Assembly (NCBI GenBank): GCA_947172415.1
Contig: OX359193.1
Location: 310,001 to 374,000 of the forward strand
Direction of reading: 5' to 3'
Origin: Chondrosia reniformis
Lineage: Eukaryota > Porifera > Demospongiae > Chondrillida > Chondrillidae
DNA length: 64,000 nt
The translations under genes and the position numbers were made by a program. Position 1 is the first letter of the stretch, and each line of letters begins with the position of its first letter. The notes under the pieces were generated by a model. The model saw nothing but the letters and a program-made list of their open reading frames with translations, was not told the DNA's origin and ran no database searches. This document shows, one piece after another, positions 48,701-59,700 of the stretch.

Positions 48701-48735
48701 TCTCTCCCTCTCTCCTTCCCGTGTAGACGTACTGA
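39747..48735 (+). CDS. CLIP1: CLIP-170-type CAP-Gly linker protein (many exons)
   Basis: Microtubule plus-end tracking protein. The first exon starts MQRSGLKPPTSRITKPS, a basic Ser/Pro-rich region. Exon 39985-40642 holds the first CAP-Gly domain (GTVAFLGSTKFAPGQWAGV, IGKNDGSV) and most of the second (ILRFLGKTEFANGVWAGIEL, VGKNDGSVAGKR), completed after an intron by YFECLPKHGLF. About twenty short exons (41804-47655) then encode a long coiled coil. The last exons encode two CCHC zinc knuckles: FCDICDVFDQHDTDDCP and YCETCEAFGHWTEECP. The protein ends PYDATY; vertebrate CLIP-170 ends in an aromatic ETF. AATAAA lies at 48779. Coiled-coil introns carry at least four unrelated minisatellites, a SINE-like element and a pogo-like MITE. 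CLIP2 lacks the zinc knuckles, favouring CLIP1. Confidence 0.94.
40717..40830 (+). mobile_element. SINE-like dispersed element, copy 2
   Basis: In the CLIP1 intron splitting the second CAP-Gly domain. TATCCTTGCCCAAAGCTCTC is followed by ACTAGGTTTAGTTCCCTATA, an inserted CATATG, and a tail with AAAATGGTGCTTTAGATTA. The upstream TGGCCCAG part is missing. Confidence 0.7.
40899..41096. repeat. Minisatellite in a CLIP1 intron, 28 bp unit
   Basis: Seven near-perfect copies of ACACTAGCTGTTCCCGTGAA plus TGTGTTAT. The last copy runs to within a few bases of the acceptor (TGTGTAG) of the YFECLPKHGLF exon, so it supplies the acceptor context. Confidence 0.95.
43338..43896. repeat. Minisatellite in a CLIP1 intron, 26 bp unit
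   Basis: About twenty-one copies of CCCCTCAAAGGGGCGGAGCA plus CTTCAG. Units vary between GGAGC and GTGGC, and AAAGG and AATGG. Each unit has CCCCT and AGGGG arms, a small palindrome, and is GC-rich against an AT-rich background. The long open frames in several phases are artefacts of a unit that reads through over three copies. Exons on either side encode coiled coil. Confidence 0.95.
44768..45066. repeat. Minisatellite in a CLIP1 intron, 27 bp unit
   Basis: Eleven copies of GTAGACCTGTACTGTATATC plus TCAGTGG fill the intron 44762-45087. The array starts about six bases after the donor GTACGT and ends about 20 bases before the acceptor. Units alternate TATATC and TACATC. Confidence 0.95.
45505..45748. 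repeat. Minisatellite in a CLIP1 intron, 45 bp unit
   Basis: Five and a half copies of AGGTGAACCCTCCTATTTCC plus AATATAATGAAGTCCTTATCC and ATGG. The unit contains the donor-like GAGGTGAA, and the real donor GTAAGTAAG lies only ten bases upstream. 45 bp is a multiple of three without stops on either strand. Confidence 0.95.
47785..48028. mobile_element. pogo/Tigger-like MITE
   Basis: A 244 bp element with terminal inverted repeats CAGTGGAACCTC and GAGGTTCCACTG, flanked by TA on both sides (47783-47784, 48029-48030). Internally CGGACAC-type motifs repeat as subterminal repeats. There is no coding frame, so it is non-autonomous. It sits in the CLIP1 intron before the zinc-knuckle exons. Confidence 0.9.
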
Positions 48736-49174
48736 TCCACTGAAATGATGATTTAGTGTAATTCTATAAATGTATGACAATAAACTTATTTGAGATTGAC
48801 TGAGTTTTTGTTGCAATTTGGTAATTGACTGTTGGAGTCTTTTTAGTTTAGTTTATTAACATTCAATTTAGTTGCTAGTCTCACTTATCATTTTCATCAT
48901 CATAACATATTGTATATATATATTATATATTACAAATTGAATAACTTATTGTATAAGTGAAATGAATTGAAAACACTTGAAATTTTAAGCAAGTAAGAAT
49001 GGCTTGAAGGAGAATAAAGCCTCACACGTTAATCCTCATATTCATTATTCATTAATTGCAATTACTACTTTATGAAAAGAGTTTACAAAGAGGCGTGACA
49101 TCGCTGACAGTATATATAGTACCTGCATTAATAAAGGGTATTCCCCCTTAACCGTATTCTCCTACATATTACAT
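48736..49174. other. Intergenic region CLIP1 to SLC12A9
   Basis: CLIP1 3' untranslated region with AATAAA at 48779, then AT-rich sequence including a TATA-repeat near 48910. It is presumably the SLC12A9 promoter near its end (TATATATAG near 49110, about 60 bp before the start codon). No gene seen. Confidence 0.55.
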
Positions 49175-52100
49175 ATGGCTGCCCTCGCTGGTGTACCAGT
49201 TAATAGGGGAGATTCGTCAGATTTGGTTACAATGGCTGGAAACAACGAAGATATTGACGCTCAGTTTGGGGAACAAAGCGAGACTAGACCGCTACTGATG
49301 GGAACTGGCAAGTCTACTGGTAAGGCCATTCCCGCAGCACCTTCCGTATTTAGAGTAACGACCCGACAACGATCGCTTATTGTAGCGTATCAACTCTGTA
49401 GTAACGTAGACTATGTTTGTACATTCAGTGTCTGTTAAGATGTCTAGTTTTTATGGCCGCAGAACCGGATTTCTTGTTACAATATATTTTATGTATTTCT
49501 GTAGCAACCAAGACGAGACTACCAATGTTTATTGGCGTAACGATGCCTTGCATACTATCTATATTCAGCGTTCTGCTATTTCTGCGGATGGGATACGTGC
49601 TAGGCCAAGTGAGCGCTACTTTTCGTACATCCACTTATCCTATTTCTGTGCTGCAAGGCGGATATATAATATTATCGATAGCGTGATATGCATGGCCCAG
49701 TGGAGAAGGAGAAGGAGAAAACTCCTTCTCTCGTATCCTCATCCAAAGCTCTCACTAAATTTAGTTCCCTATAGGCCTTTACTCCAAAGTGGATATACTA
49801 GCATGTTCAGAAATGGTGTGTTAGATGTGGCGTTTCCTATTCAGGCCGGCTTCCTAGTGGCAGTGCTAACTGTTGTACTCAGCTATTCAGTGGTCATTTT
49901 GACTGTTCTGTCACTCTCAGCTATATCGACTAGTGGGAATATAAAGGCAGGAGGCGTCTATTGTATCCTTTCACTCTAGGAGGATTGATTCAATCCATGC
50001 ATCTCTTAAGAAGCAAGATTAAGTATTGTATCTCATAGATACTTTACTGATATACATTGCACAATCTGCAATCTTTGTGACTGTTTATAGATCATATGAC
50101 CATATCAAAGGATTATGTAATCACACAGGCACTTGACTCCCTATGACATCATTTGTACAAAAGGGACTCCCCCTTATAGCTCAGCATTTTTATTTTCTAT
50201 TTGACTGCACAAAAGGGCGAGGTTCATGTCTTATGTAGTACGCTATATGTCTGTACGTGTATATAGTCCTTAGCCCTGTCAGTCATGATTAGTAGATCAC
50301 TGGGTCCAGAGTTTGGGGGCTCCATCGGAGTCATATTCTACTTTGCTAATGTATTGGGATCCGCTCTCAATGTGTCAGGTTAGTGTTGCATCATACCTTA
50401 TAAGGGAGGTGATCTTATGAATGATCCAGCTATGGGGTGTTGCACAATCTTTTCTGAGATCTTTATCTTATCTGTACATTTTCTATTTTTACAAGTGTTG
50501 TATATCGAATGTGGTAGATGTTCATTCACTGTATCTGCACATAGGAGCTACTGAGGCTATATTCAACAACTTTGGGCAGCCTTCGAACGGACAAGGATCC
50601 CTTTTAAAGTATTTCCACCAGGAATTTAATGCCACTCTTGTAGAAGGTGAGTGTAGCCTTGTCTGGAGGGGTGTGGCTTGTCTAAATGTGGGCATGGCTG
50701 TCTCTATTTGTTGCTATCCTTATAGGTATACCAGAATCCTATGGAATAAGGTTTGCCATAGCAACGGCTATACTGGCTCTGTGTGGTGTGATATGTCTGG
50801 TGGGGGCAGGTAAGTCAGTGCCGTACTGGTTGCACATTCCATTTCTACTGGTGGAAAGGCTCTATCTCCTCATCGTGTAGGGATGTTTGCCAAGGCTACC
50901 GGATTCATATTTGCTGTTGTAATCTTTGCTCTTGCATCAGTAATGGTAAGCTCTCTCACTGAACAGTGTTGCATAACTCAGTGCTTTGATCATCTCTTAA
51001 ACCAGACCATTTCACTTCTCTGTTTTAGATCAGTTTTGGGGCAGTTGGACCAATGTTGATACAAGTTGTGAGTTTCAATACTTTTCATTAAAATATTTGA
51101 CCTTGTATACTCTTGTATATTCTTGTATACTCTTGTATATTTTTGTATATTCTTATATATTCTTGTATACTCTAGTATATTCTACTTCATATCCCCATAA
51201 GTATGTTATCATGTGTCACTGTATATTTGTGGATCTCTAAGGATAATGGTAATACTACTGAAGAGCTGAAATATTCCAGTTGGGATCTGAACACATTTTC
51301 AGAGAACTTGTTGCCCAAGTTTTCTCGAGACTATACCACAGGGAATATTGCAAACTTTCAGACTGTGTTTGCCATCATGTTTACTGGTGTCACTGGAATA
51401 ATGGGTGAGCCGCCATTGAGGCCTCAATGTCTGAGTTTAACCCTCATTCTCTCGTTTAACTCTCTCCCTCCTCCCCCACCCCCTCACAGCTGGTGCAAAT
51501 ATTTCTGGTGACCTGCGGCACCCAAGTACAGCTATACCTCAAGGGACCCTCTTGGCATGTGCAATCACGTTTGTGGTATATGTTATCATATGTAAGTTCT
51601 GGCACTGACTAGAGGCTAGGACTGTATTTGATTGAGCATTGCTAATCTCTTTTGCAGTTGTATTTTCAGCCATGACATCATCAAGAGAGTTACTCCTTAA
51701 TGACTACAACTACTTACAAGTTTGTGGATTCAACTCTTATGCACACACTGTATAACTGGTCTTGAGACAGATATTGTGTATGTACTCTGCAGGACGCTAG
51801 TATATTTCCTCCATTCATTACACTTGGTGTGTTTGCTGCAACTTTCTCAGCTGCTCTAAGCTGTCTGATTGGTCAGTTTAAACAGCATTTTATGGCAAAT
51901 ATTCAAAATATTAGAATTGCCTTATTTCTGTTCAGGTGCCGCAAAGATCCTGAATGCTTTGGCCAAAGATAGACTGTTTGGTACACAATCACCTGTTGAT
52001 GTGTTATCTCTAAACTACTCTCTCCACCTCTCCTGATAGGACGGATCTTGCATGTCTTCAGTATTGGTTTTGGGAAGAAACAGGAGCCAATATTTGCTGT

Positions 52101-55100
52101 CCTCATCTCCTGGTTCTTTGTGCAGGTGTGAAGTGGTCTCTACATAGAACATGCATTTATAGCTGTTTACCAGCCTCTAGAACTGTATAAATTACTCAAC
52201 ACTTGTCTATAGAGGTCATGAAATCTCTTTTCTATATACTTTGTAGCAGTTGTATAGCGCCACTTGATACAACTGTCTGCTCTATATGTCAGTACTGTAA
52301 TCTGGTCTACCTCTCTTCTCCAGCTGATCTCACTGGTGGACAAGCTGAACTACATTGCTCCAGCCTGCACCATCTTCTTCCTCCTGTCCTATGCTGCAGT
52401 GAATATGGCATGCCTAGCTCTCAAAATGGCCTCAGCACCAAACTTTAGGTAACCCTATCACACAATCATTTCAGATTTCTTCTGATCAACCTTATGGTTT
52501 CATACATGTTCATTAAATATTCCATCTGCAGACCAACATTCCAAGCCTACTCAAGAACCACAGGTATTTATGCAAGCATCTTTACAAAGGGCCTCACTTG
52601 TTTACTCTCTCTCTCTTCCAGCTCTTCTTGGCATCATCTCAAGTCTTGCAATGATGTTTGTGGTGCAGTATGCCTATGCTGGGGCAGCCCTGGGTGAGCC
52701 TCATTTAGAGTTATCCAGTTAGCCAACACAGGTTTCAAGTCTGTATTCTATTCAGCTCTCTCCGCACTGCTGTTCGTGGGTCTCCTTCTCTTTGGTCCAC
52801 CAACTGCCTGGGGTGACGTGTCGCAGGCACTCATCTTCTACCAGGTCTGTGGGTTTAACCCTTTAGTCCACCCAGTCTTGATTCTCCTTCGCATCTCCTC
52901 TTTCAGGTTCGCAAGTTCCTCCTGCGTCTTGATGTTAGGAAGAGCCACATTAAGTTTTGGAGACCGCAGATTTTGTTGTTAGTGGCCAATCCCAGATCGG
53001 CTTACACAATCATAGATTTCATAAATGACTTGAAAAAGGTGAATAAGAAGAAGCTTAATATTAATCTTATGTTTGGCAACATTGTGTTGGGTGGTTTCAT
53101 AATATATAGTATAATTTACCATCAAATTGGTCATGTTTGGCAACATTGTGTTGGGTGGTTTCATAATATATAGTATAATTTACCATCAAATTGGTCATGT
53201 GACTGTCATGTGACTGTCATGTTCCTCTTGTATGTAAACCTGCAGGGAGGTTTGTACGTATTGGGGCATGTCATAAAGGGTTCATTTGACAAGAAGGTGA
53301 GACTGTACAGGAGATGGCTTGTGGTCATATATAGCGATGTGAGTTCAGGCAAGGGGAATTATTTCAGTGTAATTCTCCACTGTTCAGTTCACCAATAAAC
53401 AGAAGGAGCTGTTACCAATATGGCTAAATTTGATTGACTCTGCCAAAGTGAAAGCGTTTGCAGAGATTACAGTCTCTCCCTCGTTTCGACTGGGAGCTCA
53501 AAGCCTCCTCATGACTACAGGGTTGGGTGGAATGAAACCAAACACTTTGGCAGTCGGTGAGATGCGCTAGTGATTTGCTACTCTTGTGGGTTGCTAGGGA
53601 ACTTGTATGAATATTAACCAATTTTTATGCTAATTAAGGGTTCTACTCTGGAGATCTTCCTCTTAATTGTCTTTATCATTGTGAACAAGCTTTGCGTCGA
53701 ATACCGAAAGCAATCAGAATTATCTTTAAAGATGACACACGTAAGAATCACTTGTCCACATCCTTGTATATCTTTATAAATTCTCATATTCTTTGTACAA
53801 ATTCTTTTGCAGTGATAAAGTTTAGCAACGTTCAGATATCTCTGCCTCAACTCAGAACGACTGTAAGTTTATGTTGATGTTCAGTGACAAAGAAGCAAGT
53901 CTATATAGCTGTCTCCATTTGTTCTCCTTTCCAGTCTGAAGAACAGACAACGACTCCAGAAGAATATTGCCAAGTCCTAACTGTATTTATACATGCACAC
54001 ACACACACCTTTATATTGTACTGTATCTTGTATAATGCATTCTCATTTCCTGTACAAGGATGCCATCTTGCTGGGCAAGAATCTTCTAATTATGAGGCAG
54101 TATGTTGCTGTTATCTCCGTGTTGTACGTGTAGTTACTAGTATGATCCATGTTGTAGTTTTGAAACTTTTAACAAGTCTGTCCACTTGAAGCAAAGACCC
54201 TTCATTGGTTAGTCCACACTAGCAAAATTGTAAAATGGAGTCTGAGAGAATGGACTGTCTTACAAGACTTTACAAAATTGTAATGCTTCAAGCAAATATC
54301 TTGTATCCTCCTCCAAAGCTCTCACTAGGTTTAGTTCCCTATGGGCCTTTACTGTAAAGTGGATGTAGCACTTTAAAAAATGTTGTGTTAGATTGTTCAT
54401 CTTCTTCTTCTTCTTCTTAGACGTTTGGCCTCTGAAGGTCACAGATGGACCTCCTGGTGAGTGGCTAGTGGCTGGCTGTAGCACCTGATTGATTATTACC
54501 CTGCCCCTCCCCACCCCCAGGGAAGGACTACACTCGTTTGTTGGTCCTCCAGCTGAGCACCGTCCTCCACATGGTGTCTGAATGGCGGTCACTGAAGATG
54601 AGGGTGTATGTGGCTGAAGAGAATAGTATGACTGATTCAGCAATCTTCAGAAAGAGACAGACTATGGAAGGTCTCTTACAGGAACTGAGGATTGAGGCAG
54701 ACGTACATGTATGTCACCGCCACAATACCTTATATGGTGTGTACTGTTGATCATGTGACCACATGAACTTGTAGGTGGTGAATGAGGGACACTGGGACCA
54801 TGTTGGTGGGCTTGAGGTGAGACTGAAAGTGATAATTAAAACAACCTGACCAAACCCAACCTAAAGGCCTGTTAAGATCTGCCTCTGAGGCAAGGCCTCA
54901 TGGCTTGTTGTGATCTGCTGCCTTCTGCTGTAGGACCATGATGGGGAGTATTATGAGAAGGTCAACACTACCATCAGACAGCACTCACTCAATGCCTGTA
55001 AGTGCTAATTGGAAGCAATAAGTATTAACAGCCAATGAGACCTCCTAATTTAGTAAGGGGGATAATCCTTTAATTTAGTCATCTCTGGTGGTAGTAAGGG

Positions 55101-55511
55101 GAGAATCCTTTAATTTAGTCATCTCTGGTGGTAATAAGGGGAAAATCCTTACATTTATCCAAAGGCCTAGGGTTCAACTGGTATGGGTATGGGGATGGCC
55201 ACTAGCCAAAATGGGCTGCTATTAGAACACCCAGTGAAGTTGGTAGAAGTTGTTATAGAGATTGTGTCTACTTTCCTTATTAGGTGTAGTGTTCATCTCC
55301 CTGCCTCCACCCCCTGACCATGGTGAAGGGAAGGCTGAAGAATATCTCCACAAAGTGACCCAATTAACTAGTGAGAGCATCCACTTATTACTGCACTATT
55401 TAGATATATCAATGGAGAACTATATTTAATGTATGTTACTTTCTTTAAGATGGCCTACCTCCTACTGTATTGGTTCATGGAAGTACTCCTGTTATTTCAA
55501 CGTCGATGTAG
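49175..55511 (+). CDS. SLC12A9: Cation-chloride cotransporter family member 9 (many exons)
   Basis: Twelve-span membrane transporter of the SLC12 family, the divergent CIP1 branch. Exon 1 (49175 onward) encodes a polar cytosolic N-terminus. Later exons give [169 protein letters not shown] and [15 protein letters not shown]. It ends [17 protein letters not shown], matching the SLC12A9 C-terminus. The [13 protein letters not shown] block is the amino-acid-permease core signature. No lesion seen. Introns carry two SINE-like copies and three tandem repeats. Confidence 0.93.
49690..49835 (+). mobile_element. SINE-like dispersed element, copy 3
   Basis: In an early SLC12A9 intron, the most complete copy. 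It contains ATGGCCCAGTGGAGAAGG at about 49692, an AG-rich stretch, CCAAAGCTCTCACTAAA, TTTAGTTCCCTATAGG and AATGGTGTGTTAGAT. The TGGCCCAGTGG box resembles a tRNA A box, and GTTTAGTTCC loosely resembles a B box. Confidence 0.7.
51105..51190. repeat. Short tandem repeat in an SLC12A9 intron, ~10 bp unit
   Basis: About eight copies of TCTTGTATAC or TCTTGTATAT between the exons near 51070 and 51235. Confidence 0.85.
53069..53200. repeat. 64 bp tandem duplication in an SLC12A9 intron
   Basis: ATGTTTGGCAACATTGTGTT and its following 44 bases occur twice in direct succession (about 53069 and 53133), almost identical. A short CATGTGACTGT repeat follows. The two-copy state suggests recent tandem duplication. 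Confidence 0.9.
54300..54402 (+). mobile_element. SINE-like dispersed element, copy 4
   Basis: In a late SLC12A9 intron. TATCCTCCTCCAAAGCTCTC is followed by ACTAGGTTTAGTTCCCTATG and TGTTGTGTTAGATTGTTCAT, then a TTC-rich tract. The antisense frame reads [13 protein letters not shown], the same peptide shadow as in copy 2. Confidence 0.7.
55050..55150. repeat. Short tandem repeat in an SLC12A9 intron, ~45 bp unit
   Basis: Two full copies and a partial third of AATCCTTTAATTTAGTCATC plus TCTGGTGGTA-TAAGGGG-A between the exons near 54990 and 55285. Confidence 0.8.
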
Positions 55512-55917
55512 CCAGTGGTGAAGTGAACCATAAATTTGAAGAGATCTCATTATATAAATATCTGTATGTATATTGGTATTAATATTTGCATGAAAGGATG
55601 TTGTTGTGAGGGCTAAGGAAAAATAATCGAAATAGATCTAGATTGCTTCCTAGACGTATTTCTGAGAAGTTTGGGACGAGGAGCCAGTCTTTCTTCCACA
55701 GCTATTCCTGGTATTTCACCTTTCATTTGAGACCCTTGGAGTTATCACCCGCACCGGAAATCAATGTAATCGAGTTAATTGTGTCGTTATTTCTCTGACA
55801 AATATCAAAATAGTATTAATTGTTATCTGCATTTAAAATAAGAAGAAAACTAACTGAAGCTGTATACAAACGCAAAGTCGTCTTTAATAAATGTCTAGAT
55901 TGTGGCTGAGTGATCAC

Positions 55918-56397
55918 TCAAGCATCGTCCAACTTCTTCGTCTTGGCTGGAGGTACGCCATCGCCATCGCCATCGTCTTGGTAGGTGGACACGGCCCAGA
56001 TTATGCCCCACGGATCTGTAAACTGGCCATATTTCGCTCCCCAAAACTGCATCTCTAAAGCCATCTTGCATTTGGCGTCTTTCTCGAGTGCTTTCTTCCA
56101 GCAATCGTCCAGTTCTTCCTCAGTGAGCAGATCAACGTGGCACATGACAGAGGCGCCCTTTTCCTTATGCTCTTCATCAGCGTCAGCAAGAAATACTGTT
56201 CCTTCGTTTATTGTCAGAGCGGAATGCATCACCTTTTTCTCTTCTTTGTCTCTGTAAAATATGTTCTCCAGTTTGGCTCCAAATACCGCCTTCAGCCACT
56301 CAATGTGCTTCAGTCCATCAGACGACAACAGATAGGGAATGACGCCCGTCTTTCTAAAGTTTTCCTTGCTTGATTCCTTCGGTTCCTGTTCACTCAT
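55918..56397 (-). CDS. VOC-superfamily (glyoxalase/PhnB-like) protein, intronless
   Basis: 159 residues in one exon starting MSEQEPKESSKENFRKTGVI. The core has the vicinal-oxygen-chelate layout: VIPYLLSSDGLKHIEWLKAV for the first strand-helix, then HSALTINEGTVFLADADEE, a second half-module HVDLLTEEELDDCWKKALE, and FWGAKYGQFTDPWGIIWAVS. The FTDPWGIIW block is typical of PhnB-like glyoxalase-fold proteins of bacteria and some eukaryotes. Substrate unknown. A disordered, charged tail ends LDDA. No signal peptide, so probably cytosolic. It lies between convergent SLC12A9 and tandem KSR, 327 bp below the KSR stop. Confidence 0.85.
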   Translation of the reverse strand: MSEQEPKESSKENFRKTGVIPYLLSSDGLKHIEWLKAVFGAKLENIFYRDKEEKKVMHSALTINEGTVFLADADEEHKEKGASVMCHVDLLTEEELDDCWKKALEKDAKCKMALEMQFWGAKYGQFTDPWGIIWAVSTYQDDGDGDGVPPAKTKKLDDA

Positions 56398-56724
56398 CTT
56401 CTTCCCTCTGGCGCCAATATGGAAATTAGTAGGTGTTAATTCATTGATCCCACCTATTCAGTATCCTCTTATAATTAATGTGTGCAAAAGTGCTAGTCTA
56501 CAATGCATCTGTGAAAATTTAAATATTTAATTTACGTATTATTCTAAACTATGTTTGTCTTTTATTCAAAAGTGAAAAAGTATTCAAAATAAACATGCAT
56601 GAACTGTTAAAAGTGAATTAAAATGAGATGAGCCAATGGGATGGGATAAAACAACAGTCGATTCCTAAAGAGGGTTGTGGGATGAAAAGAGAAATATAAA
56701 AAAACTTAAGTCTTCAAATGCTCC

Positions 56725-59700
56725 CTATTTTGCAATGCATTCAAGTGATCTTGATAATGTAGAATGGACTAGCTCTCCCAAGATTCTTTGAAATGAAGGT
56801 CTTGTCTTTGGGTTGAAATTGAAACAACTGTACAAGAGACCCTGAAGAAGAAAAAGAACATGTGAAAACATTTTAACAATGCTTGCAGTTAGCTGTTTCA
56901 TCTGTCCTACCTTTGTTGAACCAGGAATGTCGTTTCGTCTTGGCTTAAGTCCATTGCCAACCATATAAATAACCTGTTCTGGTTCGTACCCTTTAAACGG
57001 CCACTTTCCTGCCAACAGTTCGTACCATACAACACTAACAGAGCAGAGCAAAGTGCATTTTAATAAAAGAAAATTTTTTACTTATTAATTAGCCACTTCC
57101 TAGAATATTTTGCCTACAAAATACCATATCTACAATATACACTCCGTTGCTGGGGCAACCAAGGCAAATTATATTCCACTTTGGCCTCTTATTATAGTTA
57201 TACAATGCAATATCCCGCTGATAACTCAGTAAACACCTATAGGCTCTCATTATCCCTAGGGACGGAGTGTATAACTAATACATATGGCATACACAATTAA
57301 TGTATGCATGTATGTACATATAAATAGACTAATGTATATATGCTAAGTGTACAACACTAAGATTGGATACAAATATGCAGTGTTGAGCAGAGAGTAATAC
57401 AGGTCTTACCCAAAGGCATAGATGTCAGATTGAAAGGTATACGGATAACAATCCATGCATTCGCTATTAGAAGGAACTGGAGAGAGGACTTGGAGTATTT
57501 CTGGTGCTACATAGTTCAGCCATCCACGAGGCACTACAAGTCTATCTTGCTGACCTCTAAACACAAACAAGACCTCAACATACTCACACCTGAATCCATA
57601 TCGGGAAATAGGAAATGTAACACTTCTAAGCTTACCCAATGAGGAGCTGACAGTCAGTGACACTGTTAAAGCCTACATCCGTGATCACAACTTTATCCTT
57701 TTCGTCAAAAAATATATTTCTGGATGTCAAATCTTTGTGAACTATATTTCGTGCTCGAAGATAACCCATACCCTGCAGACGGATGGATTGCACAAGATTA
57801 AAATTACAATGTACTAATGCTCTAAAAGTAATTAGATGTAAAGTGAACAAGATTACAAACCTGTGCAACTTGTTTAATGATTGTATGCACTCTTCTGCTG
57901 TTGAATGTCTCTGGTCTAATGTGGATACGTGAGTACAAGGAGTCCCCTTTGATGTCACTGGAGGAGTACAATATTGGGAAAGTGGATCAGTGACATGGTG
58001 ACATATTCATTATAATATCACAACCAGCTGGTACCATGTACCAAGGAGATGTGATAGGGAGTGACACTCCCTGTGCAGTCATACCTTGTGACTACTGCCA
58101 GATCTGGTGGCTTGGAACAGACTCCCATAAACAAGACTACATTTTCATGTCGTGAGTGCTTCAGAGCTGCCACGTCATGGGTAAACTTTTCCATCTGTCT
58201 CTTTGTAGCATTTGGCACATGAATCTTCTTGACAAGCACCTCTCCATGCCAGTAGCCTCTGTAAAAGGGAGCATGATTATCAATAAATCAATGGAGAAAT
58301 TAAAACTCATTAACTTAATCAAAGAGAGGTATTGTGTACATATGCACCTTTAGACTGTGAGGGAACATAAAATTGTTTCAAAAGAAATGCCTTATTCATT
58401 TTCAAAATTAAAAACAATTAGATTTAGTTCATAAACCAATTCTATTTTCAGACACTTCCCAGGAAGTGTGACTACACTACACGCTGGCTTACGCTTCAAA
58501 ACAAAGTGTCTACACTAAGGCGGTGGAATTGTATTCCCAGAGGAGGTGATTACAAGATAATTAAACTATTTTACGTAGGTAGAATGAATCCTTGAACTCT
58601 GACCTCCATGTCTGTGTCCTGGCACAAGGGCTTTGCTCAAGCAGTTTATTCAGCTTTAACTCTTCTAAGGGAATTTCCCATTCTTTGTTCTATATAAGGA
58701 GTTGTAAACATAATGTTGTCACTAAATAGTGGATCAGATCAATCAATCATGTGCAATGTTATACAGTGTAACCCGGATAATCCGCCCCCGCTTAATACGC
58801 CAAACCACCTAATCCCAATGTTATGGTTTGATAAATTCTGCAGTAGGAAATTAAATTAGTACGTACCTCAGGTAGACACCTCAATACATATGTACTACTA
58901 CACACAGATACATTCCCAAAAATTAGATATTTTCCCAAATGGATTATTTTGACTCTGTCACTAAATACATAGAAAGTGTATTGCTGATTTCACATTCATG
59001 TTCTCACTTGCAATGCGACATCTAAAGCCCCTTGGTCTACTAAGCACAACTGACTGTCACAATCCCCCAAGGTGACCAGGGTGGTCCTCGAAGTGATAGC
59101 CTGCAGATTTGAATGGTTGCCATGGATACCAAGTAAATTTACTAACACACATACACACACGTACCTCAGAGCTACCGAATGTCAGTGTATCAATAGTGTT
59201 CACTGTGTCACTAGTATGAAGCGGATCTCTACAAATGACAGCAAAGAGAAATCATGTAATACATCTGTGAATGCAGGGGAGTATCTCTTCTGCCTTGCTG
59301 ACCTACAGTAAGTACATACAGTGATACACACTATTACAACTCACTGTAATGTCGAGTGGCGGGTGCTTGATACTCTCTTTGGTTTGTGTAGATCTGGTAG
59401 GGACCCTATGGGTACTATCTGGGGGTGTGGCCTCCGCCCCCTCTGGCTGGTGGGGGAAAAGTCTGTAATGTCATCCACACTTGAGAACTTTCCTGTGTGA
59501 GCAAGGCTAAGTTGAGTAATACCGTCCTGGGACTCCACCTCCTGTTCACTGCTGTCGTCTCCCTGTACTGTACTGAAGAATGCCTGGGTCGTGTGAGGGG
59601 AGATTGGGGTGGCCGGAGACGGTGTCGAGGAATGGGAGGAGGACACTGAAGGAGAAGGCAGACTCTGCTGGTGGAAAAGTGTTTTTGTTGCACTGACGTA

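Noticed and set aside
49690-49765. Possible tRNA gene (A- and B-box-like sequences)
   Set aside because: No cloverleaf can be drawn and spacing is too long; treated as a SINE-like element.
49413-49979. 188-codon open frame in SLC12A9
   Set aside because: Mostly intron and SINE-like element in the wrong frame; the transporter exons read in other frames.
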